From contig JARKIP010000193.1 in NCBI GenBank assembly GCA_029990175.1, positions 124,001 through 188,000 on the forward strand: a stretch of DNA of 64,000 bases, in the 5' to 3' direction. Every line of letters starts with the position of its first letter. The first letter of the stretch is position 1. Positions 44,344-55,338 of the stretch are shown in pieces. The notes beneath the pieces are model-generated. The model was not told the origin of the DNA and did no database searches. It saw only the letters and a program-made list of their open reading frames with translations. A program made the translations under genes and the position numbers. Origin of the DNA: Petunia secreta. Taxonomy: Eukaryota > Streptophyta > Magnoliopsida > Solanales > Solanaceae.

Positions 44344-46257
44344 TTGAAAAATGAGAGTGAGTTGTCACCAAAAGAAAATGAAGAGGGTGAGGAAGAAAAG
44401 AATGAAGAGAGTGAGGGAAAAGAAATGGCGAGTCAAAAAAAACAAGAGAGCATAAGAGAGGCTACTCATTGCTTTAACTCTAACACCTTCACTACTTCTT
44501 TTAGTAGTGATGTCTCTTTTGTAGGTTCTTGTGGAAGTGATTGCAAAAATGAATCATTTTTGGAAAAAGACTCTTGCTTGGAAGAAAATGATGAGGTCGA
44601 AAATACTTCTCCAATTGGTCAAGTAAGCCTTAACTTTGAAATTCAAGGTAAAGGAAGTTCTTTGTGCTTCAAAGTAACATAGCTAACCCTAACTCTTGTA
44701 TTTCTTTGGGTGATCTAGATAGAGAAAGTGGTAAAATTGGTGACCTTGAAAATCAAGAGAGCATGATTAAAATTCATTCCTTATTCTATTTCATGAGTTC
44801 CATAAAGAATATAGGATTGGATGATGATTGTGCTAATTATTCTTATGATGACAATGATCTTTCTCTTGTGAATAAAGAAAAAGAATTGCTTGGAACTTGT
44901 GATGTTGGTATTGGTGGTTGCTTGTGTCAAGTTGAAAATAATGATGGATTGGAAGGTGTGCACTTACTTGAAGGAAGTGAAGAATTGTATTTGAATGATA
45001 ATGAATTGTCTTCCTTTTTGTTTGAAATTGATAAATCGTGTTTGAGTTGTTAAGTGAGTGTACACTTGAAAAGGTGAAATGTTCTTTGGATTGTACTAGT
45101 TGTGACCTTGTGCTTGATAGAGATTCTAATTTGGAATGTGAGCTTGAATATATGGACACCATTGATCATGTTTTCTTGAATGATATATTTCTTTTGAACT
45201 TGTTTGCACTTGATGAAAATGATGATTCAATATTTAAAGAGTGTATAACGTATGAAAATGATTCTTGTGACTTGCTTGAAAGTGCTAATGTATGGATGTT
45301 AGCAAGCTAACTCCCAAAATATTTGTTGAAAGCTTGTCTTATGTTGGTAAGTCCTCCAAAAATAAAAAGGATTTTTTAAAGAAGGAGGGAGACACTAGTG
45401 ATAGTAGTAGTAACTTGCTTGACGCTAATTTTAGTGTCATGTTCTTTACTTACTCTATTCCTAGTTTGGAGGATTTAATTTGGAGGGATTTTGTAAATGC
45501 TTCTACAAAGAAATGCAAAAATAATATGTTTGAGGCATTTCCAAATATCCATGGGTACAATTGTGATAATCCTTTTCTTGATGAGTTTACTAACCCTCTT
45601 GGTCCATTTGTGAAAGACTATCAAGAGAGGATCTACAAAGAGATAAGACACTTGCAAGCATCTTCTTGGACTACAAAAGTGTTTGACGTGTGGTTGTCTT
45701 CTAAAGCCAAGAATGGTTTGTTTGAATGGTTCGTTCTTATTTTTGGGGTTTCTAAAGCCATGGAGGTATGGAACTTATCCTTTGAAACTTATAGTGTCTT
45801 GGATAGTGTATGTATGGTATTATGTGTTAATTCCTTGTCAATAATATTTGGTTGGTTTGATGATGTGATGTGTAGAAGTTTGAATGATGTTTTGGATGTG
45901 AGGGTAGTGTTTGACCTCGATGATAAATGTTATTGTTGGATGATTAGTGATCTTGGTGGTGTTATGCTTAAAGGATCCAATTGCAATCTACATTATATAT
46001 TCATTAAACCTTTTGGATTCCTTGATTTCTCTTGTGCATATTTATCCTTTGGCCAACTTCTTGGAACTTTAGTTGTAGAATTGATCTTCTTTGAGTCATT
46101 TGACTCTTGGCTCAACCACAAAAGTGTGAGGTTTGAGTGGGAATATTCAACTCCATCATCTTTCTTATGCAAAGTCTATAAAGCTTGTGACTTGGTGCTT
46201 ATTCCGGTTATTGTTTTGCTAGGTCCAAATTCAAGGACGAATTTCTTTAGAGAATGA
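44344..46257 (+). pseudogene. Element B unknown coding region, broken by frameshifts
   Basis: Four overlapping open segments lie head to tail in changing frames: 44344-44682, 44664-45053, 45038-45310, and 45292-46257 (321 aa). They read like one former gene of about 640 codons. The N-terminal half is very acidic, Ser/Asn/Glu-rich and charged. The C-terminal half is hydrophobic and aromatic/Cys-rich (FETYSVLDSVCMVLCVNSLS, CYCWMISDLGGVML, FLDFSCAYLSFGQLLGTLVV). It ends 5 bases before the 3' LTR with GPNSRTNFFRE, over the same DNA words that end the CRM polyproteins (NSRT/SRTK). I recognise no domain. Confidence 0.45.
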
Positions 46258-46262
46258 GGGAA
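46249..46262 (+). promoter_or_regulatory. Element B polypurine tract
   Basis: AGAGAATGAGGGAA directly precedes the 3' LTR start TGATGC. Confidence 0.75.
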
Positions 46263-47045
46263 TGATGCAAACCGGATTGGCGCTCATGACATTGGCGGAT
46301 TTAGACTTAACATCAAAAGCTTGGAGTGTTTCAAAAGAGCTTGGAAGCCAAGAATCAAGGCAAAAGATGACCAAAGTGAACAAGTGAAGCAGCTAGGACA
46401 ATACTGGAAACTGCAGGGTCTGTTTACAAGCTCAATGCATCAGTCACATGATCAGTTTATCGCGATTGCGAGTGCACATACGCGATCTTGCAAGGCTGTG
46501 AAACTGTTCAGCGTGATCGCAAAGATACAAACGCGATCGCGCAAGCTGAAAAAGGATGACAAAAAATGATGTTCTTTACGATTGCGTGACCATAGCCGCG
46601 ATCACGAAGCTTTGGTTGCTCGATGGATGCGAACACGTGGACTTGGGCGTGACAGTGCAGTGACGACAGTCAGGAACCTATTTTTAGTTTGATGATGACT
46701 TTGTGGCAGCCCACTTTAAGGGAAATTAAGGCAATGTTATGCCATAATTAGTACATACTATATAAGCTTCCTTATCTTATTATTCTAGGGTAGTTTTTGG
46801 ATGATATTTATTGAAAGTAATCATTGGCTAAGCATGTTGCTTGAGCACTTTTCTTCCTTGATTTGCAATTGAATTCCAATTCAATTGAGGATCAAATAGT
46901 GTAGGTTCATTTGATTGTTGTCTTAAGGGGTGATTAGGTCTCACCTCCTAATTTGTTTCCTTAATTCCAAATCAATTACAAATGGGTCTTACTTTTATCT
47001 CTTTGATTTCTTGTTATTTTCCTATTCCTAGTTAGGATCATATCA
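46263..47045 (+). repeat. Element B 3' LTR (783 bp)
   Basis: Pairs with 27637-28417 and is followed by TCACT, the target duplicate. Several CG steps of the 5' copy are TG or CA here (CGCGATCGCGC against CGCGATCTTGC, and others at 46440-46620). This fits deamination of methylated cytosine. Confidence 0.9.
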
Positions 47046-49728
47046 TCACTCCCCACCTTCATCTGTGTCAGACTCTTCTTCTTCATTAGACGAGCTCGGG
47101 GGAAGACCAAGGTCTCCACTTATAGTTTGAAGGGCATTTTCCAACTCAGCGGCCATATTAACTTGGTGCTCGGATATCTCTTGAAGGACGTCTCGACGGG
47201 ATTCAGCAGCGATCAGCTCCTTACGGCTTTCGAACTCATCCTCTATCGATATCTTTTGACCGGCCAGCTTGATTTCCAAGTCTTGATTTTTCTTTACAAG
47301 ACATCGTTTCCTCTCAGTTAAATCCTTGGTTTGAGCAATCAAAGCTTATTTGTCGCCTTGCAAAGCGTGAAGATCTTTATTTAGCTTGGTGATCTCCAGA
47401 TCCCTGTTTTTTTACTCAAACTCCAGCTTGGCGCATTTGCCTCCCACATCGGCCTCAACAAGCTCGAGTTGCTCGCTCAGCGCTTAGAATTTGTGACTCC
47501 AACTCCGACTCACGAAGAGCATGAGCGGCCGCCTTGTCATTTTAATCGGCCTCGAGTTTGGAGTATTTTACCTTCAAGACTTTAAGGTTTCGATGACAAG
47601 TGCTGCCGGAAGATGCCAAAAAGGCTGGCCATTTATACAGGCGCTTGATCTTAGTCTTGAGTTGCTGGATGCGGTCGACCATTTCAATCGCCAATATGGC
47701 AATCTGAAACATGAAAATAACCAAGTCAGAGCAAATAGGTAAATAAAAATCCATGCAAGGTAAAGAAAGTTACCAAAAAGCATCATAGACAACATGGGAA
47801 GTAAGGTTCAAATCATTATGGCAATTCATCTGGGCCCTCTCCATCGATCCGGTCATGTCATATAGGTAATCAACAAGGTGCCTTGGAAATTTGAGCAGGT
47901 CAACATTGCCAGGGATGGTTACATTAATCGATCTCTCTTTTATCTCCCCGGTAGCATCAGCCCTCTTAAAAGCAACGTAGGCAGCCGCGTCCTCACCTTT
48001 TGGCAATGAAGTTATAAGTTCATCGTGATCTGCAATATAGAACGATGAACCTGAAATTTATGTATATTTAGACTTTGCCGGCTCCATCTCTCGATCAAGA
48101 GGCAACTTACCTTTTCTCACTCTCCTTTCATCGGGCACTGGTTACACGGGGACAAGAGCGGCCTATCTCCTTTCGGATCTACCTCCCGAACCCGTAGTAA
48201 CTTCTAGCATCGGAGATAGTGGAGGTTGGGGGAGCCCTTCAACCACAAACTCCATAATAGGAGCACCATCGTATTCGTCGGCTGCCCTAAGTTGCTCGGC
48301 CGTCTCTTGGATCTTTTCTTTCCTCGACCTTTTTGGGCACTTTAATGGCTGCTCAGAGCCCGATTCTTCAGCGACCTCTTGATCTGGAACGAACCAAACC
48401 AATAAACCTTCCTCGGCTTCTTTCATAGCATCAACGGCAAAGATCGCACCCGTAATCACTTCCTCAACGGAGTTGGGAGCAGCCGCTGCGCTGGCCTTCT
48501 CTTTTTCCGCCTTTTCCTTTTCTTTTTGAGCAGTTTTGGCGAGGAGGCTTGCTCGGACCTCGTGATAGTTCAGCTTGTTCTTCTTCTTTGGAGGAGCTTC
48601 ATCGGGCTTCTCTCTGTCGGCCGCCTCTGCACCGTCGTCTCCACTCAATTCGCCCCCAACGCCCGTAATGCCTAAGGAAGTTTCGCCTTTAGCAAGGGTA
48701 ACTCAACTCGAACAAAGAAAAGGAGAAGAAAGGAAAAACGTACCATGATGCTTGGACTTCACTTTCAAGCTGGAGGCTATAGGTTTCCAAGCTCTTTCTT
48801 CGTATGTAGCCTTGTCCAATATTTTGATCAACCACTTCTCGATATTCGGAACCAGTTCGAACAAAACTTTGCTGGCTGAAGTAAGAAAGCAGTTAATGGA
48901 CAATGAAAAGGAAAATTAGAGAAATAAAGCAAAGGTCAGACACTTACGTGTTCGGTTCCATGTATCCGGAAGCAAGTTTTCCCCCGGGGCAGTAAGTTGA
49001 TTCGTTGGGATAAAAATAAAAGGTTGGTCCCAACCCCAAAGATTGTCGTCATTATTCAAAATTAGGGCTCTGTGAACCCGCTTCTGTAGGGTGTCGATCC
49101 CACCTTTGTAAACTCGAGGGAATAAAGATGAAGGATGTGTCGAAGTGTCAGCTCCACTCCAGCCTTCTTAGCAATCCATTGAATCATGGAAACCAACCCT
49201 AAATCGATGGAGAGACTTTCCCAACACAAATCTTGTAAAGACGACAAAATTCGTCGAGTAGAGGATCGATCGGGAGTGTAAATCCGATTTGAAAAGGTAT
49301 GTCAAAACCACAGAGTAATCATCACAATGGGTGGCCAAGGTCATTTCCTCCGTAGGACACACGATCTCGACCTCGCCCTCTTTCCATCCAAACTCCTCTC
49401 AGAGTCTTGGCATGGAAGCCGGAGTAATGGCGCAAAACACAACATCAACAAGGATATTCCTTTTCCCCTTTTGCTGAGATGGACTTTGATGTCTGACCTT
49501 GCAGTCTTCATCATAGCTGAACTCCTTTGGAAGGATTTCAGTGTAAAGCTTCTCCGTGCCAACGCCCTTTGGTTTCTGCTTCTTCCCCTTCCCTTTAACA
49601 TCAGAGGGACCAGCAATGATGGCTTGTTCAACCGCAGTGACAGATTGTAGTGGTGCCACGATGGCGGGAGCGACAAAGACGACGATATCAGTGGTGGTTG
49701 GTGGAATGAAAGTTTTCTTAGATGCCAT
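47046..49728 (-). pseudogene. Tat element antisense coding region (aORF), decayed
   Basis: Minus-strand open pieces between pol and the 3' LTR are a known trait of the Tat/Retand lineage. In reading order: 49728-49399 starts MASKKTFIPPTTTDIVVFVA; 49362-49062 and 48903-48703 follow; 48648-48163 is charged and Lys/Ala/Glu-rich (KEKEKAEKEKASAAAAP); 48006-47770 is next (RSINVTIPGNVDLLKFPRHL); and a coiled-coil C-terminus at 47342-47046 ends SDTDEGGE, with the stop codon inside the TCACT target site of element B. Intervening frames contain stops. The function of such aORFs is not established. Expression would be from the opposite strand. Confidence 0.7.
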
Positions 49729-50087
49729 TTCTTGAAAATTTTGAGTAAAATCAAGATTGAAACGGAATTCGCAACTTCAAATGAAGAATTCACGACTTGA
49801 AATAAAGAATTCACAGCGATTCTAAAAAATTTGGGAAGAAACTTTGAGTAAAAGTTTGGAAATAGAGTTCAGCGTTGGTATTTATAGGGTTAGAGGTAAT
49901 GATTGCCTCGGTAACTGGTGAGAAACTGTCATCCGCACGATTGCGCGCACATGTCTTGATGGGAAGGCATGACGGGTTGGTGTTTCAAGTTATGCGGTTG
50001 AGAGAGCTCACGTGTTTTTCTGCCTAAAAATTTCATGCCACGTGCTAAGATCTTACGGACACTCACTCGGAAAGTGGGGGAACTATT
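49729..50087 (+). other. Tat element 3' untranslated region and polypurine tract
   Basis: Non-coding on the plus strand and possibly the promoter region of the antisense ORF (TATAAATACC on the minus strand near 49885). The polypurine tract AAAGTGGGGGAA lies at 50071-50082. Confidence 0.65.
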
Positions 50088-51164
50088 TGTACTGGCCGAA
50101 TTTCATACGAACACATAACGACACGTGGTCGTTGACGTGGCAAGTTCAGAGTAAAATTCGGAGACAGGTCAGCTAAGGTTCACGAAGAATAGACAACAGC
50201 TAAGGGTGACTGCCTGTTTTGTGGAATCAATCGAAGCCAAACTTTCCGAAGACATAAGAACAAACGTTGTAGCAGATAAGCATAATATTAGAGAGGAGTG
50301 CGCAAGATAGAGTCTAGCTAGGGTTAGGAGTCTTGGTCTATAAATAAAATCCTTCTTCCTCCATTGTATTTTTATATTCTTCTGAACACCACTGCCCCCT
50401 CTTAGCAATTATCGCCTTAAATTCATTATCACCACCATTGTTTACTGTTTCTCCACCATCACGCTACTGTAACCTTGCTTTGCTTTGGAGAAGACAAAGT
50501 TCATCTTCCTCACCGGAGCACGAGCACCCAATTAACACAATAAGCTCTATCATTTCATTTATTACTTTTATTATTGCTTATTTGATTGTTTATTCTCGTC
50601 GTTGTTACTTTCTGAATTGCTCTATTGATTACTGCTATCGCATGGCTCATTAAATACAGTTCGACTGTAATCATCTCTGAACGTGTTTGTTTTAATTAAT
50701 TACTAGCTTGTGTATACTGTTCGTTAAACTACTAACCCACAATTGATTTACTCACTAGATTGTTTCAGTAGATTTGATCAGTTAAATCATCCGTTCACTC
50801 TGTTCGTTTGACCCAATAGATCACTTGCAACTATCATCTGTTTCGTTCCTGAGCAAATACTTATATTGTTTTGACCGATCGAATAGCTTTAATTTATTCA
50901 TTTAGTTCGTTCGTTTATCTATTGCTCGTGCAACTAGTCATTTATCCTGCATATCGTCCGTTGTACTTACCACATATTATTTAGTGCTTTCATATGAACG
51001 GTTAGAATATCCACTGTCTGTTTATGTTAAGTAAATTTTAAACGGTCTAACCTGCTAATGTAAATCTAGAAATCTATCATCGGATTTCAATATAAAACGC
51101 TCGTCTGTGACTTAACAAAATATAAGTTAATTGTAATATTTGAAGATATATTTTACGAAATACA
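50088..51164 (+). repeat. Tat element 3' LTR (1077 bp)
   Basis: Starts TGTACTGGCC and ends AAATACA, followed by CGCTG. It aligns with 9353-10430 along its length. Divergence is highest in the last 200 bases. Confidence 0.9.
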
Positions 51165-52383
51165 CGCTGATCCTCATCTTCTATCAACTCATATAGGAAA
51201 AGACAGAGCCATGGAGAGTCCTAATTATTGGTTGCAGACTAAATAAAGCAGTGAACACCAAAGAAGGAGAAAGAAGCTTAAAATATGACAAAAAAGATAT
51301 TTTGACTGAAGTTAAAAAAGAAATGTATTAAAAAGTTTGATGTTATATTTGGACATAAATTTTATTTAATAATATTGGAAGTCCGTGAGTGAAAATCAGT
51401 ATTTCACTTGAAATAGAGAAAGTAACGTTGCCTATGAATTTCGCAAAATGAGTCACATTCATACTCTCCATTAATACGTCCATTTTAACTCTAGTTGTTA
51501 TCAAGTTGGCATATATTTACCTTAATTTACTAACAGAGAATAATTAGAGAATTAAGTTTTAAATGGACTGATTAGCATTAATTTGTAGCTTCTTCAATGA
51601 CAAAATCCGTTTCTCCTTTGGTTCTCTGGTGGGTTAGCATTGTACCTTGTTTGGGTCTATGACTTCAAATAGTGCGATTTAGCTCCGTTTGTTTATAAAA
51701 CTTGAGAACATTTTTTGTGAAAGTTTTGGAAAAAACATGTTTGTTTATAAAACTTGACCAAATTTTGAAACCAAGATTCCAAATTCTCTTCACCAGTTTT
51801 TGTGAAAGTTATTTTTTCACACTCACAAACTTCAATTTTTTTTCAAGTAAAATGTATGTCCAAACACAACTTTAAGTTTCACAAATTATTTATCAATTCA
51901 ACTTTAAAAACTCAAAGTATCAAGTTTTAACCAAATCTATGTCCAAAAGCTAGCTTAGTCTATTGGTGCTTTTGCCCATTATAATTTCAGTAAAAAATTG
52001 TCCGTGTCCCAAATTACCCCTTAATATAGAATGAGACGTTTTTTTCTTATTCCACGCAAAAAGGGGTAGAAGAATTTGACGAATGTAGTAATACCACGCG
52101 ACTTTTTTAGGCATCATCATGAGCCAGAAATACCAATGAAGTTTGAAGTGTTTCACCTAGATTCTAAGGTCACATATGTTAAATGAAGTAAAACAAAAAT
52201 GAAATTTCCTTTTCCCATAGTGAAGCTCAAATGGGCTAAACCATAACTCATCAAACCATTTGTTTAATTACGTCGATATCCTTGTACACAATGAAAAAAG
52301 AATAAAGTGAATATTTTTCCATCTTAGACGAATTGTAAAAAGAATAAATTCATGAGTAGTGTCATGCATTAAACCTAGCAGCA
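51165..52383. other. AT-rich host DNA, 3' flank of small gene 2
   Basis: No gene seen. About 51660-51960 has self-complementary words (GTTTGTTTATAAAACTTGA...; TCAAGTTTTAACCAAA) and may be an old MITE, but no target duplication was found. Confidence 0.4.
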
Positions 52384-52593
52384 TCAGCCTTTGGGAAAAA
52401 TAATACCCATCACATGAGCTGATGATTTCCCAGTTGTATGGTGATAGTCGTAATAATAGAGATGGCCTTGTTGTTCCTGATCATGTAATTTGTTCGGAGG
52501 ATGATAGTACATCCGCGAGGTTTGGGGACAATGAGAATTAAATCTAGCGACAATTCTAATTCCTGCATCTATCAGCTCCACATACTTCCCCAT
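52384..52593 (-). CDS. Small conserved plant protein of unknown function (69 aa), paralogue 2
   Basis: MGKYVELIDAGIRIVARFNS, then HCPQTSRMYYHPP, a Gln/His/Tyr-rich middle, and the end IIFPKG. It is nearly identical to paralogue 1 (7350-7592) over the first 33 residues; the C-terminal part has diverged and lacks the DTTEFILYTV ending, so the stop may be shifted or the tail freely evolving. It is in the same orientation as paralogue 1 and has its own TATA box. The two are a tandem duplication originally about 3 kb apart, now separated by the 41.8-kb Tat element. Confidence 0.85.
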   Translation of the reverse strand: MGKYVELIDAGIRIVARFNSHCPQTSRMYYHPPNKLHDQEQQGHLYYYDYHHTTGKSSAHVMGIIFPKG

Positions 52594-52794
52594 TTCTCAA
52601 TCTTCTTCTCTTTTGTTTACTGCTAACTTTTTTTTTTAGAGAGAGAACAGAAATGAAAATTAAGGAAAGGAGAAGAAGAAAAAGAAAATAAACTCTTTGT
52701 TAGATAGAGTCACAAACGTCAGAGCCCATAAATTAGAAGAGGGATTTTGCAGTGTAGGTTGAGACTTGAGAGAAATGGAATGCGCCTTACTGGC

Positions 52795-52803
52795 TTTTAT
52801 ATA
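52795..52803 (-). promoter_or_regulatory. TATA box of small gene 2
   Basis: TATATAAAA on the minus strand, about 205 bases upstream of the ATG. The sequence between is alignable with the leader of paralogue 1 (GCCCATAAA, purine tract). Confidence 0.65.
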
Positions 52804-52919
52804 GTCCGCAAGTTGTCTTTTTGGTTTGTTCTTCCATGAGCTTTCTGTTTTACACGCTTTTTGACTTTTTTGTTCCTTCCTATGTTTTTCGTAATCCATC
52901 AATTATTGTAGGGTTAGTT

Positions 52920-54065
52920 TCTTAAAAAATAGTACCTGAAAGCAAGGAATTTACAAATAAGTAGCCATATTTTTTTCTTACATGACATAGCATTTCTCCC
53001 CCTTATTTTAAAACTTGCATAACATAGCACCCCTTTGAACTCTCCCTCAAAATAAAAAAATCATAGGTGCCACTCTCCCTCCTCCCCTGCCACTGACCTG
53101 CCGGTGCTGCCGTTGCAGGCCGGCGGTGGCTGGTGGCTTAAAAATTGAAAAATCACCGGACCTCATCAGATTGCTTATTTTATATCACCGGAGCTTTATT
53201 ATTGCCGATTTTGTTTAAATAATTATTTTTTGATAATTTTATACACACAAATCTATCAAAAAATAATAAATTAAACATGTAAATACATAAAAAAAAAAGT
53301 GTATGCAAGAAGAAACATACAAAAATATTCACAAAAATGTGAACTTTATACAAACATCCATAAATAATACACAAATCTGAAATTTATACAACTTTATTCA
53401 TTGTTCATACTAGCGTATACATATTTATGTAGCTTCATACAAATTTATAGAAATGTATAGAATATGTTTATTCACTGTACACACATATACATATTTATAC
53501 ATTTTTATACACGTTTACAGAAGTGATAAACATGTATAAAATTGTATAAACTCGTAAAATAATTTTAGACAGTGTTTTGGACAGCTTTACACAAAAGCTT
53601 AACAAATATACAAGATTTATACAGTTTTCTACAAGAAAAACACTATCTAAATATTAGAAAATTTTTTTAACAAAAAACTAGTAGATCTCACTGGATTTTT
53701 ATGGAAAAAGTGAAAAAAGAACAAGAAACATGATAAACAAACTCTCACCGAACCGGAATTTACATAAAAAAATCGACATTATTATTCAAAAAAAAGGGGG
53801 AAGAGAAGAGAAGAAGAAATGACTGCAGCGGGCGGTGGCGGCGGCTTGGAGGAGAGGGGATGAAGGTGAGTCAGTGGTGGAAGGAGTGGAGAGGCGACGG
53901 CTATTGTGGAAGGAGAGAAGGAGAAGAAAGGAAAAATAGGGGCTAGATTTTTTGTTTCTTTAAATATAGAGTGCTATGAGTGAAAGAAAAAAATAAAAAT
54001 AAAATGGAGGTGCTAGGTCGAGTAAGGTTGTGAAATATGAGCTATTTTGATAATTTTCATGGATG
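52920..54065. repeat. Degenerate repeat, possibly a MULE-like non-autonomous element
   Basis: The left edge (AAGTAGCCATATTTTTTTC...CATAGCAT) and the right edge (GTGAAATATGAGCTATTTTGATAATTT) are weakly complementary. Two GC-rich patches (about 53085-53140 and 53822-53870) with GGCGGTGGC words also mirror each other. The middle is very AT-rich with many TATACA words. No coding region. The boundaries are guesses. Confidence 0.35.
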
Positions 54066-54589
54066 GAGTGTCTCTCCATTTAAAAATCGTAAAAAATTTC
54101 GCCCAGCAGCCACTTTTAACACTGGTATTTAGTTTGAGGCCACTATTTTCAGTGGCTTTACACTAGAGGCCACTTTTGTGGCAGTACACTAAACGGGGCA
54201 TATTTAAAAGTCCAAATTATCCCTCATCTTTTCTGAATTGACAGGGGTTTTTAAAACCCTTCTTCTTCATTTTAACCTTCATTTCATGCATTTTAACTTT
54301 TTCCTTCTTCACTGAATCTTCATGCAAAAATAACCTTCAAACGTAGAATACTTAATGAACTGAATTTTAGTTGCATTATGTACGTTGAATTGCATTTCTC
54401 TCTTCACCTTTGCATTTTCGCAGGTATAACATTTCTCTCTTTTCATATACGACTTTTTTGTATTTTTTTTTTTTTTTTTGTATTTTTTTGTGAAATATGT
54501 GGTTGTGAAGTTAAGTAATGTTATTTAAGTTTAAATTTGTATGTTTTTTTGCGTATTTAGTAGTTACTTTTTATTCAAGTTCAAGTGTG

Positions 54590-54809
54590 TGTGTGTAGTA
54601 AAGTTATTTGTGTGTGCGTGTGTGTGTTTGTCTCTGTGATCGTGTGTGTGTGTGTGCGTGTGTGTGCGTTTGTGTGTGTGATTGACTGAATTTATGTTTG
54701 TGTGTGTGATGGACTGAAGTTCCACTAGGATTGAACTTCTGTCTCCAGTGATTGAAGTTTATTCCTAGTGGACTGAAGTCCTCTCCTCCCCCCCTCCCCA
54801 ATGCGTGTG

Positions 54810-54853
<44 letters not shown>

Positions 54854-54971
54854 TGTGTGTTTGTGTGTGTGATGGACTGAAGTTCCACTAGAATTGAACT
54901 TCTGTCTCTAGTGATTGAAGTTTATTCCTAGTGGACTGAAGTCCTCTCCCCCCCTCCCCAATGCGTGTCAC

Positions 54972-55015
<44 letters not shown>

Positions 55016-55051
55016 TGTGTGTTTGTGTGTGATGGAATGAACTTCTGTCTC

Positions 55052-55098
<47 letters not shown>

Positions 55099-55100
55099 CA
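54590..55100. repeat. TG microsatellites with a duplicated about 170-bp block
   Basis: Runs of TG at about 54588-54680, 54810-54870, 54975-55030 and 55055-55098. Between them a block starting GATGGACTGAAGTTCCACTA is present twice (54709-54800 and 54869-54960), with a short third remnant at about 55031. ORFs of His-Thr repeats here are artefacts. Confidence 0.85.
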
Positions 55101-55203
55101 CATACTGTGTTTTTTGCTTTGAGATGGTGCTTGTGCCAGTATGTGTCACAATGTCACTATTGCATTAGGTAGAAAGCAGTGTTTTGAAAAGCGGTCGCTT
55201 AAA

Positions 55204-55302
55204 GCGCTCGCTTCATGCTTCAGTCGCTTCACTGAAGCGCTCGCTTCATGCTTCAGTCGCTTCACTGAAGCGCTCGCTTCATGCTTCAGTCGCTTCACGC
55301 TT
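55204..55302 (+). repeat. Three 33-bp tandem repeats with an internal palindrome
   Basis: Units start at 55204, 55237 and 55270. CGCTTCACTGAAGCG is a 15-base palindrome around a central C, formed at the junction of adjacent units. The repeat lies directly upstream of the DUF1985 gene. Confidence 0.85.
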
Positions 55303-55338
55303 GGTAATCTAGTGTATCCATTTGACCGCTGGTTCAAC

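Larger units (their letters stand above)
27637..47045 (+). mobile_element. Element B: non-autonomous chromovirus-like LTR element (5.5 kb without insert)
   Basis: LTRs of 781 and 783 bp (27637-28417 and 46263-47045), the target duplication TCACT on both sides, an initiator-Met primer site and a polypurine tract are all present. The internal region (about 3.96 kb after removing element C) has no protease, RT, RNase H or integrase. It holds a short Gag-like N-terminus and unknown ORFs. Termini TGATGC...ATCA, the primer site, the pre-gag context AGGTACCATGGCT and the pre-LTR words GGACGAA...AGA...GGGA resemble CRM-II, so it may be mobilised by CRM-type proteins. That last step is inference. Confidence 0.88.
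9353..51164 (+). mobile_element. Outer Tat/Retand-type Ty3/gypsy retrotransposon, 41.8 kb with nested insertions
   Basis: Two about 1.08-kb LTRs (9353-10430 and 50088-51164) in direct orientation frame gag, protease, RT, RNase H, a second (archaeal-type) RNase H, integrase and an antisense coding region. That order is typical of the plant Tat lineage. Subtracting the nested units (10457-19578, 23108-24379 and 27637-47045 with their duplications) leaves about 12.0 kb, a normal size for the lineage. The LTRs have diverged clearly: about 20 differences in a 270-bp stretch compared by eye, against about 6 in 886 for the nested CRM-II. That fits this being the oldest insertion. Every coding part carries stops or frameshifts. 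Confidence 0.9.

Noticed and set aside
9353..51169. CGC...CGC as target duplication of the Tat element
   Set aside because: Only three bases match (ATCGC versus CGCTG). That is too short to claim, so I leave the target duplication unresolved.
53180..53374. Hydrophobic minus-strand ORF of 64 aa
   Set aside because: AT-rich sequence giving Phe/Ile/Tyr/Leu codons by composition; no start context or neighbours.
54604..55168. Minus-strand ORFs of His-Thr repeats and plus-strand Val-Cys repeats
   Set aside because: They are translations of TG microsatellites, present in several frames at once, without any start context or unique sequence.
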